Shown here piece by piece: positions 1-6,944 of a stretch of 64,000 nucleotides of DNA. Position numbers and translations under genes: made by a program. Location of the stretch: contig JAYKIL010000024.1 of the NCBI GenBank assembly GCA_035284745.1, forward strand, positions 73,324 through 137,323, read 5' to 3'. The stretch is from JAYKJB01 sp035284745 [NCBI: Candidatus Sericytochromatia bacterium]. Lineage in GTDB: Bacteria; Cyanobacteriota; Sericytochromatia; S15B-MN24. The stretch's first letter is position 1. Every line of letters begins with the position of its first letter. The notes beneath the pieces are model-generated. The model was not told the DNA's origin, searched no databases, and saw only the letters and a program-made list of their open reading frames with translations.

Positions 1-1
1 G

Positions 2-271
2 CGCGTTCCATATCAGGCGGGCATGACCATGTTTTTGTTCGGGCGAGAGGCCGCGCACGCCCTCAAGGCGGCTGAATGGTTCAATCGCGCGGCTCGTTTG
101 CCAGGCTCCCCGGAGGAAGCGCGGTATATGGAAGCGCGAATGTATCAAGAAGGGGACCGTAAAAAGTTGGCGGTGGCTGCGTGGTTAAACATCTACCGTT
201 ACGACCCGCGGCCAACGGCCCGAGCGGTCGCTCGGAAGACGCTGATTGAGTGGGGAGTTTCGTTGCCTTAA
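2..271 (+). CDS. C-terminal part of an unidentified helical (TPR-like) protein, 5' truncated by the window edge
   Basis: The reading frame is open to the first base of the window, so only the last ~89 residues are visible and the real start lies outside. The segment is helical and alanine/arginine-rich, with a pattern like tetratricopeptide repeats (AAEWFNRAARL, then EARYMEARMYQEG, then AAWLNIYRYDP). That would suggest a protein-interaction or scaffold role, but no catalytic motif is present and no function is assigned. It is co-directional with the pilin gene that follows after a 259-base gap. It ends in TAA at 269-271, and a short GAAA-tetraloop hairpin follows 11 bases later. Confidence 0.5.
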   Translation, partial: RVPYQAGMTMFLFGREAAHALKAAEWFNRAARLPGSPEEARYMEARMYQEGDRKKLAVAAWLNIYRYDPRPTARAVARKTLIEWGVSLP

Positions 272-282
272 ATGGGAATTGA

Positions 283-471
283 TGGGCCGAAAGGCTCAGT
301 TGATTTGGGAGAGCCAGTCGCTGCTGCCGGCGACGTCTGACTTGACAAGCAGACGCGGAGTTTTAAACAATGAGGGCGCCTGATCGTCGGGAAGGCTAAT
401 TGCTCGGTTAGGGTTTGCCTTTGCGCCGGTATAAGCAACTTGTTCAGTCCCCAGCGAAATGGGGTGCTGAA
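283..471 (+). promoter_or_regulatory. Structured leader upstream of the pilin gene
   Basis: The 259-base gap before the pilin start is rich in inverted repeats. They are: a 6-bp stem closed by a GAAA tetraloop (283-298); GTCGC/GCGAC (317-321 with 330-334); CGTCTG/CAGACG (334-339 with 350-355); and TTCAG+CCCCA pairing with TGGGG+CTGAA around a GCGAAA loop (443-471). GGCTC at 293-297 can pair alternatively with GAGCC at 310-314, which would compete with the first hairpin. None is followed by a U-tract, so none is a simple terminator. I compared it with the c-di-GMP-I consensus and it does not match. It may be a structured 5' UTR; its function is unknown. Confidence 0.35.
342..369 (+). promoter_or_regulatory. 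Candidate sigma70-type promoter for the pilin gene
   Basis: A perfect -35 hexamer TTGACA (342-347) is followed after 16 bases by TAAACA (364-369), a weak -10. If real, transcription would start near 376 and give a ~155-nt 5' UTR carrying the strong hairpin at 443-471. The weak -10 keeps confidence low. Confidence 0.3.
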
Positions 472-530
472 AACTCACTCGCGACGCTGTGCAATTCTGC
501 GCGCAGCCAGACAGGAGACTGCTGAATTTT

Positions 531-1127
531 ATGTTGAAACAAAGAAAGAATTGGGGCCGCCAGGGCTTTACGCTCGTCGAAGTTGCGTTGGCTGTGGCCG
601 TCGGCTTGATCGTGATTGGTGGCGCGGTACTGGGCTACAACTCGGTGAAAGAAAATGCCAACAATTCGAATGCGCGCCAACGGGTGCTGTCTGCGTTGAC
701 CATTGTGGAGGAGTATTCCAGCGCAAATGGTGGGCGCTACCCGGCGTCTACCGTGACCAACGGAACCTTTCAGCAATTGTGGGCATCGAAGCGTCCGGAT
801 GACAAGAACCTGAACCCTTGGGGCGGTGCGACCGGTGATTCGGACGATGGTGCGATTGAGTTGGCGGCGGCTGACTTTGGTGGCGCGTCTGAGGCGGCTG
901 TCGCCAGTGAAACGACGACAACGACAGCCTTGTTGGCGTCACCTTTGGATGAGACGACCGCAGCCAACGCGGGCAACCTGGTCTACGTATCGGCAACCAA
1001 TGCCTCGACTCCGTGGGCGGCTGTTCGTAAGTCGTCGACTGTCACCACGTTGGCGGCCAAGAACTTTGTCATCGGTATTTGCGGTAAAGATGGCACGCCT
1101 TATTGGGATGCTGCGTCTTCGCGCTAA
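531..1127 (+). CDS. Type IV pilin (prepilin-type N-terminal methylation motif)
   Basis: A 198-residue type IV prepilin. Residues 1-12 form a short basic leader (MLKQRKNWGRQG); the prepilin peptidase site is G|FTLVE with the conserved Glu at mature position 5, followed by a ~20-residue hydrophobic helix. The mature domain is Ala/Thr/Gly-rich with few charges, as in major pilins or PilA-like subunits. I prefer ATG 531 over an upstream in-frame ATG at 489 because it gives a canonical short leader and has AGGAG at 513-517. A strong terminator follows immediately, so the gene is probably its own transcript, as expected for an abundant subunit. It could instead be an abundant minor pilin; size and the isolated transcription unit favour the major one. 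Confidence 0.85.
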   Translation: MLKQRKNWGRQGFTLVEVALAVAVGLIVIGGAVLGYNSVKENANNSNARQRVLSALTIVEEYSSANGGRYPASTVTNGTFQQLWASKRPDDKNLNPWGGATGDSDDGAIELAAADFGGASEAAVASETTTTTALLASPLDETTAANAGNLVYVSATNASTPWAAVRKSSTVTTLAAKNFVIGICGKDGTPYWDAASSR

Positions 1128-1151
1128 TTCCGTCTAGACACACCAAGTACG

Positions 1152-1182
1152 AACGCGGGGGTTGGCCCCCGCGTTTTTTTTT
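1152..1182 (+). terminator. Rho-independent terminator after the pilin gene
   Basis: A perfect 10-bp inverted repeat (AACGCGGGGG / CCCCCGCGTT) closes a TTGG loop and runs into nine consecutive T (1174-1182). It starts 24 bases after the pilin stop codon and separates the pilin transcript from pilQ. Confidence 0.95.
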
Positions 1183-1272
1183 CCCGACTCGTGATCGCCT
1201 TGTTACTGCTGTCACGGCACTGAGGGGGTTGGCCATGCTTCAATCGGGAGCTTGTGTCTTGAGGTAAATATA

Positions 1273-2865
1273 GTGTCATCACGCGCGTTTGCGAAACGAG
1301 GCGGCCGTGGTCGCCTTTGGGCTTTGCCTTTGGCGGCCGCCATTGTGGGGGTGACTTCCGTGACCTCGCTCGCTCTGCCGATGGCCCCCCCGCCTCATCA
1401 ACAGTTGAGGGTTCCGGGTGGAGAGACCCGTGTCACCTTGCGTTTAAGGCATTTGGATCTTCCTTCTGCCCTGCGCCTGATCGCCGCACGACAGCATCTG
1501 AGCTTTGCTATTTCGCCCGACGTCCGTGGGCAAGTGGATTCCGATTTTTTCGACGAACGCCTGGATCGCGTTTTGGAAATTCTTGTTACCACGAACAACA
1601 TTCATATGCGCCGAGTCGGAGACACCTTCGTGTTTTCTTCATCCCCGGCCGCAGGTTTGGCGGGCGTGCGTGTCGTACCGTTGAATTATGCCTCCGCGAC
1701 CGAACTATCGAAGATCTTGATAGGGGCTTTGCGCGCTTCCGGTCTGGGGCGCGCGGGGGCAGGGGCAGGCGTCGGCGGCGTCGCGACCCGTCTGGAGGAT
1801 TTGGTGACCCCTGATCCCCGCTCAAACTCGCTTGTGATTAGTGGTAACGCTTATGTGCAGGAGCAGGTTGAAAAATTGGTTGCGCGACTTGACCGACCGC
1901 ACGAGCACCAGCTGTTTCGTTTGAATTATATCCAAGCGGAGGAGGCTGCAAAGTTGCTGACTGAGAGTTTGTTCGCCGGGGCCCAGAATACCGGGGTCAA
2001 ATTCTTGCCCGTGGCCCGAGAGAACGCATTGATGGTGGTGGCATCTGGCGAGGATCTCCGTTTGGTGAAACAGGTGCTCGACAACATTGATCGACGGATG
2101 CGCCAGGTTCTGATCGAGGTGAAACTGGTGGAATTAGCAGGCACCGCCAATCAGTTGCTGGGTGTGACCTTCGATTCCTCATCCGGCACGGTGGCCGGCG
2201 CGTGGTCGCCGACGACGGGCCTGGATGTCTCGTACAACCCCCTGCAGGAGACTCTGACACAATTACGCGTCAAAATTAACGCGTTGATGCGTGATAACAA
2301 AGCCCGCCTGCTGGCCTCGCCCTCGATTGTGGCGATGGACTCGAAAGAATCCAAAATCGAAATCACGGATGACATCATTGAACGCGTCTTGATTGAGACC
2401 ACGGTGAATGCCAACAATATCTTTACGCGGCAAAATGTGACCCTAGGAACTGCCGGGGTGACGCTTGCGATTCAGCCAAAAATTAACCCCGACGGTTTCA
2501 TCACAATGAAGGTCGACCCTACCATTTCATTTATCCGAGAGACGGTCCGGGGGGCGACCAACGCAGAGATTCTCGCGACGTTAAAGAGCCAACGGAAGTT
2601 ACTGACCCCTGAGGTTCGTGTGCGTGATGGTGAGACCCTGTTGATTGGTGGCTTGAACCAGGAACGGACGACGGAAACGGCGGACAAAATTCCATTCCTG
2701 GGAGACTTGCCCTTGATTGGGGCTGCATTCAGGCGAACAGATGTGCAGCGGACCGTGACCGAACTGGTGGTGATGATCACGCCCAAGTTAGTGCCCGACT
2801 CGCCGGTGGCTAAAGCGCCTGCCGGGGGGCCTGTTTCAGGTGTTAAGGGGCCGTCGTTGCAGTAG
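1273..2865 (+). CDS. pilQ: Type IV pilus secretin PilQ (GspD family)
   Basis: Outer-membrane secretin channel for pilus passage, 530 residues. A hydrophobic signal sequence occupies about residues 16-36. It is followed by a secretin/TonB short N-terminal (STN) domain (~53-123), two secretin N-domains (~131-205 and ~213-275, each ending in the LVxxLDxxxxR-type helix) and the C-terminal secretin domain (~278-508) with the family signature VRDGETLLIGGL and PFLGDLPLIG near the end. AMIN domains found in longer PilQ proteins are absent, so this is a compact version. GTG 1273 is chosen because GAGG (1261-1264) lies 8 bases upstream; an in-frame TTG at 1252 has no such site. The last 23 bases overlap the convergent lipoprotein gene. 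Confidence 0.93.
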   Translation: MSSRAFAKRGGRGRLWALPLAAAIVGVTSVTSLALPMAPPPHQQLRVPGGETRVTLRLRHLDLPSALRLIAARQHLSFAISPDVRGQVDSDFFDERLDRVLEILVTTNNIHMRRVGDTFVFSSSPAAGLAGVRVVPLNYASATELSKILIGALRASGLGRAGAGAGVGGVATRLEDLVTPDPRSNSLVISGNAYVQEQVEKLVARLDRPHEHQLFRLNYIQAEEAAKLLTESLFAGAQNTGVKFLPVARENALMVVASGEDLRLVKQVLDNIDRRMRQVLIEVKLVELAGTANQLLGVTFDSSSGTVAGAWSPTTGLDVSYNPLQETLTQLRVKINALMRDNKARLLASPSIVAMDSKESKIEITDDIIERVLIETTVNANNIFTRQNVTLGTAGVTLAIQPKINPDGFITMKVDPTISFIRETVRGATNAEILATLKSQRKLLTPEVRVRDGETLLIGGLNQERTTETADKIPFLGDLPLIGAAFRRTDVQRTVTELVVMITPKLVPDSPVAKAPAGGPVSGVKGPSLQ

Positions 2866-3757
2866 CTGTGGCCCCAGGAGTGGGCGATACGCTGGCTGAG
2901 ACACTGGGCACGGCCGAAGGCATGGGAGTGCTGGTCCCTTGGGCGCTCACGCCTCCCGGGGGTGCCGTGTTCGGCAGTGGCGATTGATTGGCGATGGCCT
3001 CCGCCAGAAGTATATTGCCTGTCGTGAAGAATACGGGCAACGGATGAGTCACTCGGAAATCACGGTCTTGTTCTGAGAGCAGTGGATCGAGGTCTCGCGC
3101 TAAAATTTGGATGGTCATCGTGCCCCGTATGCCCTTGGTGACACCTTTTGCCTGTTGAATTTCTCTGATGACCTGGCCAGGATAGGTGACCGGAATTCGT
3201 GGAAGTTGGTAAGTGTTCGCCCTCAGCGTCGTATTGAGGGCGATTTTTTGCTCTTCGGGGAAAGAAAAACCTGGCACCTCCCATTTGATCAACATTTCCC
3301 GTAGAAAGAAGGCGGGCGATGTTCCTGTTGCCCCCAGCGGTGAACCCGCGGCCGCAGCAGGGACAGGCGCGGCGTTCCCCCCTGTCGGTGTGAGCACTGT
3401 GGGGTTCGTGATGGCGATGGTTAGAACAGGCTCTGCGAAAAGATAAAGTTGAGCGTCGGGGATGGGAAGGGCATTGTCAGTTCCTGTTGGGCGGGTCCCC
3501 GGGATAGTCCGCATGAAGAACCCTGCGCTGTTGTATCGAGCGATGGTGTCCTGGAAGGCTTTGATATCTGACTGGTTTGCTGGAACCCCATCCCATTCCG
3601 TGCGAATAAAGATGGCTTGCTCTTGTACGTAAAATTTCGGGAGATCGCGGGTCGACACGTTGGAAAGCCACGAGCGACACCCGGCCGAGAAACACAAGGA
3701 CAAAAGGAGTGTTGTGGGCAGAATTTGGCGAAGAAAGACGGCGGGCGTGACGAACAT
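2843..3757 (-). CDS. Predicted lipoprotein of unknown function, convergent with pilQ
   Basis: A 304-residue protein with a lipoprotein signal peptide: basic start, hydrophobic core LPTTLLLSLCF and lipobox SAG|C. No family was recognised. The body (~40-250) is a mixed globular region; the tail (~255-304) is rich in Pro, Ser, Thr and Ala, typical of a flexible surface linker. ATG 3757 is preferred over upstream in-frame starts because it puts the signal peptide at the N-terminus and has GGAAGG 10 bases before it. It is the only minus-strand gene inside the pilus block, and its coding end overlaps the last 23 bases of pilQ. The position invites a secretin-helper (pilotin-like) idea, but no pilotin TPR motif is visible. 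Confidence 0.7.
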   Translation of the reverse strand: MFVTPAVFLRQILPTTLLLSLCFSAGCRSWLSNVSTRDLPKFYVQEQAIFIRTEWDGVPANQSDIKAFQDTIARYNSAGFFMRTIPGTRPTGTDNALPIPDAQLYLFAEPVLTIAITNPTVLTPTGGNAAPVPAAAAGSPLGATGTSPAFFLREMLIKWEVPGFSFPEEQKIALNTTLRANTYQLPRIPVTYPGQVIREIQQAKGVTKGIRGTMTIQILARDLDPLLSEQDRDFRVTHPLPVFFTTGNILLAEAIANQSPLPNTAPPGGVSAQGTSTPMPSAVPSVSASVSPTPGATATATTAP

Positions 3758-3870
3758 CGTGAATGAACCTTCCATGCAGTTGTGACCCTCGCCATATACC
3801 CTCGCGCCCGTTTGAACCCACTGTAAAGGGGGTACGTTGCCATCCCAGCGACCCCTCACAGGGCTTAACG

Positions 3871-5424
3871 ATGCCGGTTTTTGAAGCGGTTTTTAAGGAT
3901 GCAAACAATCGCTTCTCTAAGGAGCGCCTGACCGCTGCCAATGTGCGGGAAGCGCGAACCTTGCTGCGGGATCGGGGCCAGTTGCCCCTGTCCCTGACGG
4001 CGGTCAGCGTCAGTACCCTATGGGTTGAACGCTTGCGAGGTGCCATTGCGAAGGCAGGTCCCTCGGCTGAAGAACGGCAACGTCAGTCGGCGTTGAAAGC
4101 CAAACGGAAAGCTGAATCTGAGGCTTTCAGAGCCAAGGTCGGTGCGCTTCAGTATTTCGCCTATGAGGCGATTAATGACGACACCCGCGAGGAGGTCGTG
4201 GGCTTAATCCGAGCCCACAGTGTCAAGGAGGCCCGCCAAATGCTGCGTGAGCAGCGTCTGTTGCCCAAGTCCATTCAACGAGATTACTTCGGACAATTTA
4301 AGGACAACAAAGATGGGGGCCCCCAGGCGAAGAAGCAGGACGATTTCAAAACGACCGATTTTGAGCGTTTGGTGCAGCGGGTGTTTCCGCCTTCCGTCTC
4401 ACAAAAGGATTTGACGCTGATGGCTCAGCAGTTGGCTGCCATCACACAGGCGGGTCTTCCGATCGTCCAAGCACTCCATTTGTTGCGAGATACCGTTCAG
4501 AACAAGCATCTCCAGGTCATTATCACTGAAATGACCGAGCAAATTTCCCAAGGGGTTTCGTTTGGAGAGTGCATTAAGAATTACCGAGACGTCTTTCCCC
4601 CTCTCTTCATCGAGTTGGTTGATATGGGCGAGACGACCGGTAACCTCGATGAGAATATGGGGCGCTTGGCCGATTACATGGCAAAACAACTTGAATTACA
4701 GCAGAAGGTCAAAGGCGCGATGACCTATCCCCTGATCGTGTTGGGCATTCTGACGCTGATTGTGGTGGGTTTGATGATCTTTATTGTTCCGACTTTCATG
4801 AAGCTGTTCAAAGAATTTAAGGTGCAGCTGCCGCTAGCCACAGAAATGTTGTTGTGGATGAGTTGGTTCGTCACCCATCGCTGGTACACCGTTTTCGTGC
4901 TGCCTGTGGTGTGGTGGTTGGGACGATTGGTTGTCCGAACGGCCGTGTTTCGTTTTGTGTGGGACAAATTAGAGTTTAAGATTCCCATTTTTGGGCCATT
5001 AAACTACAAGGTGACTTTGACTCACATGTTGAATAATATGGCGATTTCTTTACGTTCTGGGTTGACGGTCATTCGCGCCTTGGATTCACTGGAGGAAAAC
5101 GTTCGCAATCATTTGTTGAAAGACAAGGTGGCTGAGATTACCGAAAATGTGAAGATGGGTGCCCGTCTGGGAACGGTCGTTTTGGCCGCAGATATCTTTC
5201 CGCCCTTGGTGAATCGGCTCATCGCCGTGGGCGATGAAACGGGTGGGATGGATGATATGCTCTTTCGTGCATCGACGTACATGGACAATGAGGTGGAGCA
5301 AGCGGTGAAGACCCTGACTTCGGCCATCGAGCCGATGATGACCTTGTTGTTGGGGGGCACGGTCATGTTTATTGTCGGGGCGCTGTATTTTCCCTTGATG
5401 GGTATTATGGGGGGAGCGAAATGA
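3871..5424 (+). CDS. pilC: Type IV pilus inner-membrane platform protein PilC (GspF family)
   Basis: Inner-membrane platform that couples the pilus ATPase to pilin polymerisation, 517 residues. The two GspF domains are clear: the first begins near LTLMAQQLAAITQAGLPI and contains GETTGNLDENM, the second contains LRSGLTVIRALDSL and GDETGGMDDML. Membrane helices are YPLIVLGILTLIVVGLMIFIV, a central one, and a C-terminal one ending in PLMGIMGG. Unusually, the N-terminal motif of the family appears twice (about residues 1-41 and 94-136), separated by a charged linker. ATG 3871 has AGGG 7 bases upstream and gives the usual start of the first motif. Its stop overlaps the next start (ATGA), implying coupling. 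Confidence 0.93.
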   Translation: MPVFEAVFKDANNRFSKERLTAANVREARTLLRDRGQLPLSLTAVSVSTLWVERLRGAIAKAGPSAEERQRQSALKAKRKAESEAFRAKVGALQYFAYEAINDDTREEVVGLIRAHSVKEARQMLREQRLLPKSIQRDYFGQFKDNKDGGPQAKKQDDFKTTDFERLVQRVFPPSVSQKDLTLMAQQLAAITQAGLPIVQALHLLRDTVQNKHLQVIITEMTEQISQGVSFGECIKNYRDVFPPLFIELVDMGETTGNLDENMGRLADYMAKQLELQQKVKGAMTYPLIVLGILTLIVVGLMIFIVPTFMKLFKEFKVQLPLATEMLLWMSWFVTHRWYTVFVLPVVWWLGRLVVRTAVFRFVWDKLEFKIPIFGPLNYKVTLTHMLNNMAISLRSGLTVIRALDSLEENVRNHLLKDKVAEITENVKMGARLGTVVLAADIFPPLVNRLIAVGDETGGMDDMLFRASTYMDNEVEQAVKTLTSAIEPMMTLLLGGTVMFIVGALYFPLMGIMGGAK

Positions 5425-5975
5425 TGGGCTCCGAAAGAAGCGGTGGGGGCCTCCGTCCAGGCATTTCCTTGGTGGAGGTCGTTCTCGCGGTGACTATCGG
5501 CCTGACCTTAATTGGGGGCAGCGTCTACGCGTACCAGCAAACACGAAGCGCTTCCCGTGTAAAAGAAGCACAGATGGTGGTCGGCGTCGTTCAGACCAAC
5601 ATAGGCATGGACAAATTTCGACTGGGAGCTCCACCCCCACTGGCTGCGACCCCTTCGCCGTACCCCTCGAGCTTTGGGGTCGGGCTGAATGTTGATTCGC
5701 AAGGACGCCCCTATCATCCCCAAGGAACGGGGTCAGCTTTGCCGGCGGATCCCATCAGCGGTCTGGACACGGTGTTGCCCTTCGATTCCACCGCGACGCC
5801 GGTGCCATTGGTCTCCAACGCGCCCACGCCGCAGTGGGATAATCCTGTGTTTTTGACCGCAGGGCCGTCGCCCGGTTATGGCCACGGCGGTTGGTTGTAT
5901 GATGCGTCTACGGGCGCATTTCGCTTGAATTACTCGAATCAGCAATATCCGGCCGAGCGGCCCGGTGCGTGGTAA
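5421..5975 (+). CDS. Pseudopilin / minor type IV pilin (1)
   Basis: A 184-residue prepilin-like protein. The leader (MMGSERSGGGLRPG) is cut before ISLVEVVLAV, keeping Gly at -1 and Glu at +5, followed by a hydrophobic helix. The remaining ~135 residues are short, Pro/Gly/Ser-rich and low in predicted helix, as in small tip pseudopilins. It overlaps pilC by 4 bases and the next gene by 11, so the minor-pilin genes are translated as a tight unit. The specific homologue (FimT, PilE, PilV type) cannot be told. Confidence 0.8.
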   Translation: MMGSERSGGGLRPGISLVEVVLAVTIGLTLIGGSVYAYQQTRSASRVKEAQMVVGVVQTNIGMDKFRLGAPPPLAATPSPYPSSFGVGLNVDSQGRPYHPQGTGSALPADPISGLDTVLPFDSTATPVPLVSNAPTPQWDNPVFLTAGPSPGYGHGGWLYDASTGAFRLNYSNQQYPAERPGAW

Positions 5976-6513
5976 GGGTCGCGTGTTGCATATTGCTGTG
6001 TCCGGGCTCAGGGGGATTGTGAAGCGGCGGCGTACAGGCAGTGTCCTTTTGATCAGCTTGCTGTTGGCTGTGGGCCTTGCCACCATCATCGCGGGCCTGC
6101 ATCTGATGCTGAAAGCGCAAATGGACCAAGCCATTCAGGTGCAAAAAATATCATTGGCTCGTTTGCAGGTCAATTACCTGGCTGAGATGGGCGTCAACCA
6201 TGTCATGTTCGAAGCCAATCGCGCGGCCAACGTGTCACTGGCCAATCCTTTTACACCCCTGGGTGCTGGTGTCGGCAGCGCCATTGCGCTTGACTTTACC
6301 CCCCGCGTGGCGATGACGCGGGATCGGGCCGGGGCCCTCGCGCGATGCGTGGTCACGCGGACGGACTCCGCAAATTTTCGCGTGGATGCGACCTTGACGG
6401 TCCCCGACGTGGGGACATTCACCCGTTCGGTGACTTTCGGCGCTGCGTATGACGCCGGGGGTGCCGGCCAACCTGCGGCCTGGGAATTGGCGCAATATGG
6501 AGTGCTTCCGTGA
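5965..6513 (+). CDS. PilX-like minor pilus assembly protein
   Basis: A 182-residue protein with a basic N-terminus (KRRRTGS) and one long hydrophobic helix (VLLISLLLAVGLATIIAGLHLML), followed by a globular domain that starts with a helix QLNYLAE-like stretch (LQVNYLAEMGVNHV). This organisation matches the PilX N-terminal family, minor components encoded with PilV/PilW-type pseudopilins. It lacks a classic G|FTLxE cleavage site. The start is uncertain: GTG 5965 overlaps the previous gene, and GTG 5983 (AAGGG 4 bases upstream) is an alternative. It is followed by another pseudopilin with a 4-base overlap. Confidence 0.65.
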   Translation: MRGKGRVLHIAVSGLRGIVKRRRTGSVLLISLLLAVGLATIIAGLHLMLKAQMDQAIQVQKISLARLQVNYLAEMGVNHVMFEANRAANVSLANPFTPLGAGVGSAIALDFTPRVAMTRDRAGALARCVVTRTDSANFRVDATLTVPDVGTFTRSVTFGAAYDAGGAGQPAAWELAQYGVLP

Positions 6514-6944
6514 AGACGCGTGAGGGCCGCCGTGCAGGTTTTACGCTCATCGAGGTGGCCTTTGCGGTCATCGTATTGGTGATGATGCTGTTGGCGGCGT
6601 CGGTTTATTTTCGTAATTTGTTTGTTCAATTGGACCCGAGGGGCCCTTCGGGCGGTTTGAGACGCTTTTTTGTGGCGGAGCAACTTCTGCGCGCTCAGGC
6701 GGAAGGCTTGCGCGTTTTGCCATCCATCCCTGCGGATGCTGGGGCGTGTCGACTGGTTGCCCCGCCCACGGGGACGGGTTATGCACTCTCGATCGTCCAG
6801 TCGAGGGTTGAGCCGACGGAGGTCAATGCCGAGTTATATTACATGGATATTTCTGTCGCGCATGAGGGCCAGGTCGTTTCGCAACTCTCTGTGTCGACTT
6901 TGCGCAGAAAACCGGAGGCCATCGATGAGAAGATTGGGCTCTAG
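6510..6944 (+). CDS. Pseudopilin / minor type IV pilin (2)
   Basis: A 144-residue prepilin-like protein with a textbook leader MKTREGRRAG cut before FTLIEVAFAV (Gly -1, Glu +5) and a ~22-residue hydrophobic helix. The C-terminal domain is small, with charged and Val-rich segments. Start GTG 6510 overlaps the previous stop by 4 bases (GTGA). Its last 20 bases overlap the following, much larger pseudopilin gene. Likely a member of the tip-priming complex, though the exact subclass is unclear. Confidence 0.8.
   Translation: MKTREGRRAGFTLIEVAFAVIVLVMMLLAASVYFRNLFVQLDPRGPSGGLRRFFVAEQLLRAQAEGLRVLPSIPADAGACRLVAPPTGTGYALSIVQSRVEPTEVNAELYYMDISVAHEGQVVSQLSVSTLRRKPEAIDEKIGL

Noticed and set aside
360-440. 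c-di-GMP-I riboswitch in the pilin leader
   Set aside because: Only a fragment on the opposite strand resembled the motif; the GNRA loop and GACGCAAAGCC core were absent.
440-802. Overlapping 120-residue plus-strand frame in the pilin leader and gene
   Set aside because: It overlaps the pilin gene out of frame, has no ribosome-binding site and its sequence shows no domain.
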